A DNA stretch of 46,440 bases, from NCBI GenBank assembly GCA_964368625.1, contig CAYJBH010000023.1, positions 1-46,440 on the forward strand, in the 5' to 3' direction. Shown here piece after piece: positions 41,404-46,440 of the stretch. The notes under the pieces are model-generated. The model saw only the letters and a list, made by a program, of their open reading frames with translations, was not told where the DNA came from and did not search any database. How positions within the stretch are numbered: position 1 is the stretch's first letter; each line of letters opens with the position of its first letter. Made by a program: the position numbers and the translations under genes. Source of the DNA: CAYJBH01 sp964368625 (GTDB lineage: Bacteria > Bacillota > Clostridia > Oscillospirales > Ruminococcaceae).

Positions 41404-42348
41404 CTATGCCTTTACTTTTCTATAACCCTCTTCAAAATCAATAATATTATTTAGCTCTTGATCGTTTAAATAGTTTTCAAGATTAGCCGTAAAAAGGTTG
41501 TAAATCTCATCCACTGTTTCCTTCATGCTAAATCCTCCTGATACATGGGGAGTTATAATAGCACTAGGTATGTCCCAAATACGATGGTTTTCCGGTAGCG
41601 GCTCGGGATCTGTTACATCCAGTGCAATACCGGAAAGTTTACCGCTTATTAAGGCATCGCAAACCGCCTCAGTATCTAAAATGTTACCACGTCCAACATT
41701 GATAATTATTGCCCCATCCCTCATTAAAGAAATTCTTCTCGCATCAATGATTTTTTCAGTTTTTCCGGTGCCGGGAAGTGCTATTGCTACAACATCAACC
41801 CTTGGTAATAACTCATCGAGCTTATCCGATAAATGAAGCTCATCTACAAATTCCGGCATTTTTGTATCTGCCCTCCTCACACCGATTACATATGCACCGA
41901 GAGCCTTAACTCTTTTAGCATATTTACCACCGATATCGCCAAGGCCTATAACTAGCACCGTGGAGGAAGCGATCGAACGCACCATTCCGCAGGATTTCCA
42001 TTCATGAGAATGCTGCTTATCTCGGTATAAATGCAGCTTTTTAAACAAGGAAAAATGAACCGCCAACATATATTCTGCAATTGCAAAACCATATCCTCCG
42101 GTAGAATTAGTGAGCGTAGCATCTTTAGGGAAACAACCATCAAGATATCGATCAACACCTGCTGAAACTGTCTGCATCCATCTCAATTTATTATGGTGCT
42201 TTAGCTTTATTGGATCGATATTGCCCCAAATTATTGTGCTGTCGGTATAATTCTCATCTCCCAAAACAAAGTTGCAACTAGGGAATTTCAACTTAAGCTC
42301 ATTAATCTTATCATGATACTCTTTGTTAATAATAGATATCTGATGCAT
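41404..42348 (-). CDS. D-2-hydroxyacid dehydrogenase family protein
   Basis: A 314-residue NAD(P)-dependent oxidoreductase. The nucleotide-binding loop is GLGDIGG (135-141). The catalytic triad of the family is visible: R220 (NVGRGN), E249 (DPEP) and H268 (ITPHVSGGF). It reduces a 2-keto acid to the D-hydroxy acid or the reverse; the substrate is not evident. Ribosome site GGAGGGG. No clear partner gene; mnmE lies 70 bases upstream in the same direction. Confidence 0.88.
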   Translation of the reverse strand: MHQISIINKEYHDKINELKLKFPSCNFVLGDENYTDSTIIWGNIDPIKLKHHNKLRWMQTVSAGVDRYLDGCFPKDATLTNSTGGYGFAIAEYMLAVHFSLFKKLHLYRDKQHSHEWKSCGMVRSIASSTVLVIGLGDIGGKYAKRVKALGAYVIGVRRADTKMPEFVDELHLSDKLDELLPRVDVVAIALPGTGKTEKIIDARRISLMRDGAIIINVGRGNILDTEAVCDALISGKLSGIALDVTDPEPLPENHRIWDIPSAIITPHVSGGFSMKETVDEIYNLFTANLENYLNDQELNNIIDFEEGYRKVKA

Positions 42349-42417
42349 AATTTACCCCTCCCCATCTTTTCACTTAATATATGAAGTAGTTATGTACAGC
42401 GTGGGTGCTGCTACTAG

Positions 42418-43749
42418 TTATTTACCAATACAGAATTTTGCAAATATAGAGTTAACTATCTCATCGGTAGGATTTAACAACAGCATTTCGCATATTGCTG
42501 AATATGCATCCTCCAGCCTCACCGATGTAGCATCTAAAATACCTATGTGAAGGCATTTAACCGCCTCCTCAATTTCGACAGATGCATTCCTTGCCGCCGT
42601 TGCTTGTCTTATTGAAATCGGTAAAACATCTTCCTGCGGCATCTCGGGGAGTGCTGCAATAATCTCATCTATTAAAAGCTCTCGGTAATTAGTATCAATT
42701 GCTGAAATCTTAACTACCCTGTTATATCCCGTTAAATTACTACAGTCAATGCTATTTCCTACGTCAATTTTGTTTATAACCGCTATTGAATTAATTCCCT
42801 CGGTTAATTTAGAGAACTCGTTATCGTAATGCTGTGTCGCATCTAGCACCACAATCGCAAGCTGGGCTTCCTTAAGGCTTGCACGACTTCTGCGGATTCC
42901 TTCCTGCTCAATAAGATCGTCGGTATCATGAATACCGGCAGTATCAGAAATTATTAATCGATAATCGCGAAGCTCGGCGTGTTGCTCAACTATGTCCCTT
43001 GTTGTTCCTGCCACCGGGCTTACAATAGCTCTATCATAGCCACAAATTAAATTTAAAACCGTACTCTTGCCAGCGTTAGGTTTACCTACGATAACCGTCT
43101 TTATTCCATTATCAAAGCTTTGAACCAACACGGCATCTTTTGAAAGCTTTAAAAGCTTATTCTTAATTTTATTTAGGCCGTCAATCATAGCCTCTATTTC
43201 AAGATCTACGTCCTCGGGGTAATCACATGCGGCGGCAACCGTGGCTGCTATAGACTGCAGTTCTTTTGAGAGTAGTTCAAGTTCACGACCAAGTACACCG
43301 CAAAGAGCATTTGATGCTGCGGCAGTCGATCGCCTTCCTTCGCCTGAGATTAGTGCAGATACTGCCTCAGCTTTAGAAAGAGATAATTTACCGCTCATAA
43401 AAGCTCTTCTGGAAAATTCTCCGGCAACTGCCTGACGTGCTCCAAGCGAAACAGCCGCTTCAACAACACGCTTAAGTAGCTGGGGATTTCCATGACAGCT
43501 GAACTCCACAACGTTTTCACCGGTGTATGAATTCGGTGCATAAAAAAACAAAGCTATCGCCTCATCGATAGGACCCACAATGTCATACAAAACACCAAAC
43601 CTCGCTTCATATCCATTTGGTTTAGCGGGGTTAGCTGCTTTAAACATTTCGGTAGCTATCGCATGAGACGAAGCTCCTGATAACCTAACAATCCCGATTG
43701 CAGAGTTGCCGTTAGCTGTCGAAATTGCAACAATAGTATCCTGTGTCAC
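42418..43749 (-). CDS. mnmE: tRNA modification GTPase MnmE
   Basis: A 443-residue protein. The N-terminal folate-binding domain opens TIVAISTANGNSAIGIVRLSG. The G domain (~215-370) has GKPNAGKST, the K-loop-region PVAGTTRD, DTAGIHDTDD and NKID. The C-terminal Cys motif is CIGK. With MnmG it modifies U34 of certain tRNAs. The start is a GTG overlapping the TAG of the upstream small gene by 1 base, with no clear ribosome site, so translation is probably coupled. Confidence 0.95.
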   Translation of the reverse strand: MTQDTIVAISTANGNSAIGIVRLSGASSHAIATEMFKAANPAKPNGYEARFGVLYDIVGPIDEAIALFFYAPNSYTGENVVEFSCHGNPQLLKRVVEAAVSLGARQAVAGEFSRRAFMSGKLSLSKAEAVSALISGEGRRSTAAASNALCGVLGRELELLSKELQSIAATVAAACDYPEDVDLEIEAMIDGLNKIKNKLLKLSKDAVLVQSFDNGIKTVIVGKPNAGKSTVLNLICGYDRAIVSPVAGTTRDIVEQHAELRDYRLIISDTAGIHDTDDLIEQEGIRRSRASLKEAQLAIVVLDATQHYDNEFSKLTEGINSIAVINKIDVGNSIDCSNLTGYNRVVKISAIDTNYRELLIDEIIAALPEMPQEDVLPISIRQATAARNASVEIEEAVKCLHIGILDATSVRLEDAYSAICEMLLLNPTDEIVNSIFAKFCIGK

Positions 43750-44048
43750 TAATCTATTATTGGTTCATCTACCAGATCACCGGTCGGGATTTCGCCAAGA
43801 TCATCGCTGAACAAAATTTCTTCATATTCGTTTAGTTCACGTTCTCTGCGTGCAAGATAAAAATATACTGTTACGAGGGCACCGGCTATCGCCGCTAACA
43901 GTAATGCAATTGTAATTGATTTACGCATCTTATTGTCCTCCGATTTACTTTTTGTTAATTCCTTTGTAGGTAACAAATTGGCTATTGCAATAGTAAAAAG
44001 CGTTGTAAGGAAACCGTATACATGCTTAATCATGCTGTTAAGTTTCAT
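43749..44048 (-). CDS. Small membrane protein upstream of mnmE, two possible starts
   Basis: A 99-residue protein from 44048, or 59 residues from an ATG at 43928. Both starts have good ribosome sites (GAGG then 6 bases; GGAGG then 8 bases). The longer form has two hydrophobic segments (~11-27 and ~45-65), the shorter only the second. The tail is acidic (NEYEEILFSDDLGEIP). It overlaps the mnmE start by 1 base. No family recognised. The acidic cytoplasmic or external tail may bind a protein partner. Confidence 0.6.
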   Translation of the reverse strand: MKLNSMIKHVYGFLTTLFTIAIANLLPTKELTKSKSEDNKMRKSITIALLLAAIAGALVTVYFYLARRERELNEYEEILFSDDLGEIPTGDLVDEPIID

Positions 44049-44078
44049 CTTCTACCTCAAAGGTTTTATCTTGTGACT

Positions 44079-44108
44079 ATTATACCACGCAAATTGTGTA
44101 AAATGCAA
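44079..44108 (-). promoter_or_regulatory. Promoter of the small membrane protein-mnmE operon
   Basis: On the minus strand a perfect TATAAT (44084-44079) with a weak TTGCAT (44108-44103), spacer 18. It lies 31 bases upstream of the ATG at 44048. Confidence 0.5.
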
Positions 44109-44154
44109 GATAAATTTCTATTATATTAAACATATGATGTTTTTGTAAAGACTA

Positions 44155-44183
44155 TTGATTTAAGGCTTGTTCAATGATATAAT
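44155..44183 (+). promoter_or_regulatory. Promoter of the HD hydrolase-sulfatase pair
   Basis: TTGATT at 44155-44160 and a perfect TATAAT at 44178-44183, spacer 17. The leader of about 24 bases ends in AAAGGAG before the ATG at 44214. Confidence 0.7.
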
Positions 44184-44213
44184 ATTACCAATAAATTAAA
44201 GGAGAAAATATGA

Positions 44214-44774
44214 ATGAAAGATATTTTGTCTGTTGATAGAGCAAAGGAAATTTTCAGGAAATATAACAGCGAACCTTTCCACCTTTTACATAGCGATACC
44301 GTAGGAAAGGTTATGGGATATTTTGCAAAAGAATATAACGAGGATGTAGAGTACTGGACAATTGTCGGTATTCTTCATGATGTTGATTTTGGCATGTATC
44401 CACAGGAACATTGTAAAAAATGTTTTGAGCTTTTGCGAAACGAGGGCATTGATGAAGGCTTGATAAGATCAATTGCTAGCCACGGATACGGACAGTGTTC
44501 AGACGTTGAACCGGCCGAGTTAATGGAAAAGATTCTTTTTGCAGTTGATGAACTTACAGGATTAATCGGAGCAGCGGCTCTTATGAGACCTTCGAAAAGT
44601 GTAAGTGATATGGAACTTAAATCGCTAAAGAAAAAGTTTAAGGATAAATCTTTTGCGGCCGGATGCGACAGAGCGGTTATACTAAAGGGTGCCGAGCACC
44701 TCTCCTTTACAATAGATGAGCTGTTAGGCAAAACCTTGGATGCAATGAAAGCAGTAGAAAACACCGAGTTATAA
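44214..44774 (+). CDS. HD-superfamily phosphohydrolase
   Basis: A 186-residue metal-dependent hydrolase. H26 (LLHSDTV), H55-D56 (GILHDVDFG), H62-region YPQEHC, HGYG (~88) and D115 (FAVDELTGLI) give the H...HD...D pattern of HD-domain enzymes. The DELTGLI motif is common in the uncharacterised HDIG group. The substrate is probably a nucleotide or phosphoester. An overlapping ATG 4 bases upstream is out of frame. It is followed after 23 bases by the sulfatase in the same direction. Confidence 0.82.
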   Translation: MKDILSVDRAKEIFRKYNSEPFHLLHSDTVGKVMGYFAKEYNEDVEYWTIVGILHDVDFGMYPQEHCKKCFELLRNEGIDEGLIRSIASHGYGQCSDVEPAELMEKILFAVDELTGLIGAAALMRPSKSVSDMELKSLKKKFKDKSFAAGCDRAVILKGAEHLSFTIDELLGKTLDAMKAVENTEL

Positions 44775-44797
44775 GAACAGAATTTGGGGGATTTAAT

Positions 44798-46297
44798 ATG
44801 GCTAAAGTAGTATTAATAATAACCGATACCCAGCGCTATGATATGGTTAATGCAAATGTAGAAACCGGACTTGCCACCCCTTGTCTTGATAGGTTGGCGG
44901 CAGATGGCATGCGTTTTGAGCGTGCCTACACCACCCAGCCTGTTTGTCAACCGGCGCGTGCATCACTTTTTACCGGTTTATTTCCACATTCATGCAACAG
45001 CTGGACAAACTCGGTAAGTCTTTCTGCTGATGTTAAAACGATAGGTCAGCGACTAACCGATAATGATATACACACTGCATATATAGGGAAATGGCATCTC
45101 GACGGAGGAGACTATTTTGGCCTTGGTAGATGTCCTGATGGGTGGGACGAAGATTATTGGTACGACATGCGTTGCTACCTCGAAGAGCTAACCGAAGAAG
45201 AAAGGCTCCTCTCGCGTGATGAGAACAGCATGTTAAACCACGATTTTAGTGCCGAGTTTACCTATGCGCATCGCTGTTCAAACAGAGCTATCGACTTTTT
45301 GAAAAATCATTCCGAGGAGGACTTTTTCCTAACAGTTTCCTACGATGAACCCCACCATCCATTTATCTGCCCACGTGAATACTGGGAAAAGTACACCGAT
45401 TTTGAGTTTCCGAAAAGTCCTAATATAAAGGATGTGTTAACAAATAAGCCGGATTATCAAAAGGCATGGGCAGGAGAAAGTGCAGGGGCTGATCGAGACA
45501 GTATTAGGCTTAAAAATGCGTTTTATTTCGGATGTAATGAATTTGTTGACCATGAAATCGGTCGTGTTATGGATGTTATAAACACTATGGAAGATGTTTA
45601 TGTTATATATACTTCCGACCATGGAGAGGCGCTAGAGTCTCACTGCTTAACAGGGAAGGGACCAACCGTATACGATGAGGTGGCACGAATACCGCTGTTT
45701 ATTACCGGCAAAAATATCGAAAAAGGTCGGGTGTCGGATGTTGCGGCTTCACACATTAATCTTCCACCAACTGTTTTTGAGATGCTTGGTGTTGAGCGAC
45801 CAAAAATATTTGCAGGTGAAAGCATGTTGCCGATGCTAACGAATAGAGAGTCGGAAGGTCAACGTTACAGCTTCATAGAGTTTGGCAGATACGAGATTGA
45901 CCATGATGGATTTGGAGGCTTTCAACCTATGAGAGCAGTGTTTGATGGTAGATATAAGCTGTCGATCAACCTCTTGAGCCAGGATGAGTTTTACGATATG
46001 CAAAATGATCCACATGAAACAGATAACCTGATAGACGATTCCACACATTACTCTAAGATTTGTGAACTTCATGATATTATACTTAACAACATGAACCTAA
46101 CTCGAGACCCGTTCCGAGGCTACTACTGGGAACGTCGCCCCTGGAGAAAAGACGCTGTAAAGGCGAGCTGGGAATACACCGGCTACACAAGGCAAAGCGA
46201 AAATGACTATGAACAGCGCCAACTCGACTATGCAACAGGGTTAGAAATGGAACAAGCAACACGTAAGAAAGTAACAGTGAAAGCTGTTTTGGATTAA
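44798..46297 (+). CDS. Sulfatase-family hydrolase
   Basis: A 499-residue alkaline phosphatase-superfamily enzyme. The formylglycine site is C50-Q-P-A-R54 followed by ASLFTG (CxPxR type), so the Cys must be converted to formylglycine. Metal ligands include D10 (IITDTQ) and TSDHGEAL (~268-275). IGKWHLD (~97) is the conserved Lys-His motif. No signal peptide is seen, pointing to a cytoplasmic enzyme acting on an imported sulfate or phosphonate ester. No maturase (anSME) gene lies in the window. Ribosome site GGGGG, 8 bases ahead. Confidence 0.88.
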   Translation: MAKVVLIITDTQRYDMVNANVETGLATPCLDRLAADGMRFERAYTTQPVCQPARASLFTGLFPHSCNSWTNSVSLSADVKTIGQRLTDNDIHTAYIGKWHLDGGDYFGLGRCPDGWDEDYWYDMRCYLEELTEEERLLSRDENSMLNHDFSAEFTYAHRCSNRAIDFLKNHSEEDFFLTVSYDEPHHPFICPREYWEKYTDFEFPKSPNIKDVLTNKPDYQKAWAGESAGADRDSIRLKNAFYFGCNEFVDHEIGRVMDVINTMEDVYVIYTSDHGEALESHCLTGKGPTVYDEVARIPLFITGKNIEKGRVSDVAASHINLPPTVFEMLGVERPKIFAGESMLPMLTNRESEGQRYSFIEFGRYEIDHDGFGGFQPMRAVFDGRYKLSINLLSQDEFYDMQNDPHETDNLIDDSTHYSKICELHDIILNNMNLTRDPFRGYYWERRPWRKDAVKASWEYTGYTRQSENDYEQRQLDYATGLEMEQATRKKVTVKAVLD

Positions 46298-46341
46298 TAA
46301 CCCAGTTTTAACGCGCTGGTAGCACAATATTAAAAAAACAC

Positions 46342-46370
46342 TTTACCTTTTATTTAAACTGTGATATAAT
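46342..46370 (+). promoter_or_regulatory. Promoter of the tRNA-Val gene
   Basis: TTTACC at 46342-46347 and a perfect TATAAT at 46365-46370, spacer 17. The start site falls about 12 bases before the tRNA 5' end. Confidence 0.7.
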
Positions 46371-46388
46371 ATCAAACAGATTAAATAA

Positions 46389-46440
<52 letters not shown>

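Overview
The window reads as a low-GC, Gram-positive, strictly anaerobic member of the Clostridia, probably from a gut or similar habitat. The grounds are AT-rich codon use, strong AGGAGG-type ribosome sites, occasional TTG and GTG starts, a BceRSAB-type two-component/ABC module, a glycyl radical enzyme with its activase, a 2[4Fe-4S] ferredoxin and lipoproteins with Gram-positive lipoboxes. Species cannot be told from the sequence.

Layout. (A) 1-373: decayed recombinase-like coding sequence. (B) 374-11717: a nucleobase/N-heterocycle module. A PucR-type regulator is divergent from an operon holding a TrzA/AtzA-type amidohydrolase, a BMP-family lipoprotein, a double ABC ATPase, two permeases, and an ammonium channel fused to a PII domain. 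A convergent pair follows: a cytosine-deaminase-like amidohydrolase and a YczE/YitT-like membrane protein. The likely logic is import of a nucleoside or base, hydrolytic deamination, and management of the ammonium set free. (C) 11840-13081: a MerR regulator fused to a zinc ribbon and a methyltransferase-like domain. (D) 13441-32180: an 18.6-kb segment bounded by two perfect 81-bp direct repeats whose right halves look like the 3' end of a tRNA, probably tRNA-Ala. It carries a minus-strand operon (radical-SAM activase, glycyl radical enzyme, UroD-superfamily protein) and a GxGYxYP putative glycosidase. It also carries a GntR/LacI hybrid regulator, a LplABC-type sugar importer, a GH38 alpha-mannosidase and three more UroD-superfamily proteins. 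I read it as a laterally acquired glycan or glycoside utilisation island. (E) 32769-37318: BceRSAB-like peptide-antibiotic sensing and resistance module. (F) 37936-44048, mostly minus strand: an LCP-like protein, a phosphodiesterase, RsmI, a TrmN6/YabB-like methyltransferase, a ferredoxin, a 2-hydroxyacid dehydrogenase, MnmE and a small membrane protein. A 52-codon plus-strand gene sits among them. This looks like chromosomal backbone. (G) 44214-46440: an HD-domain hydrolase, a sulfatase and the start of a tRNA-Val.

The most notable material is in D. The glycyl radical enzyme has GCVK where the dehydratase-type relatives have GCxE. Three of the four UroD-like proteins carry an H-x-D-G-N signature in place of the zinc-binding H-x-C of corrinoid methyltransferases, and no corrinoid protein is present. 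Both repeat copies look like right ends, which suggests tandem islands stacked behind an intact tRNA gene to the left of the window. Functional statements rest on motif recognition by eye; no database search was run.
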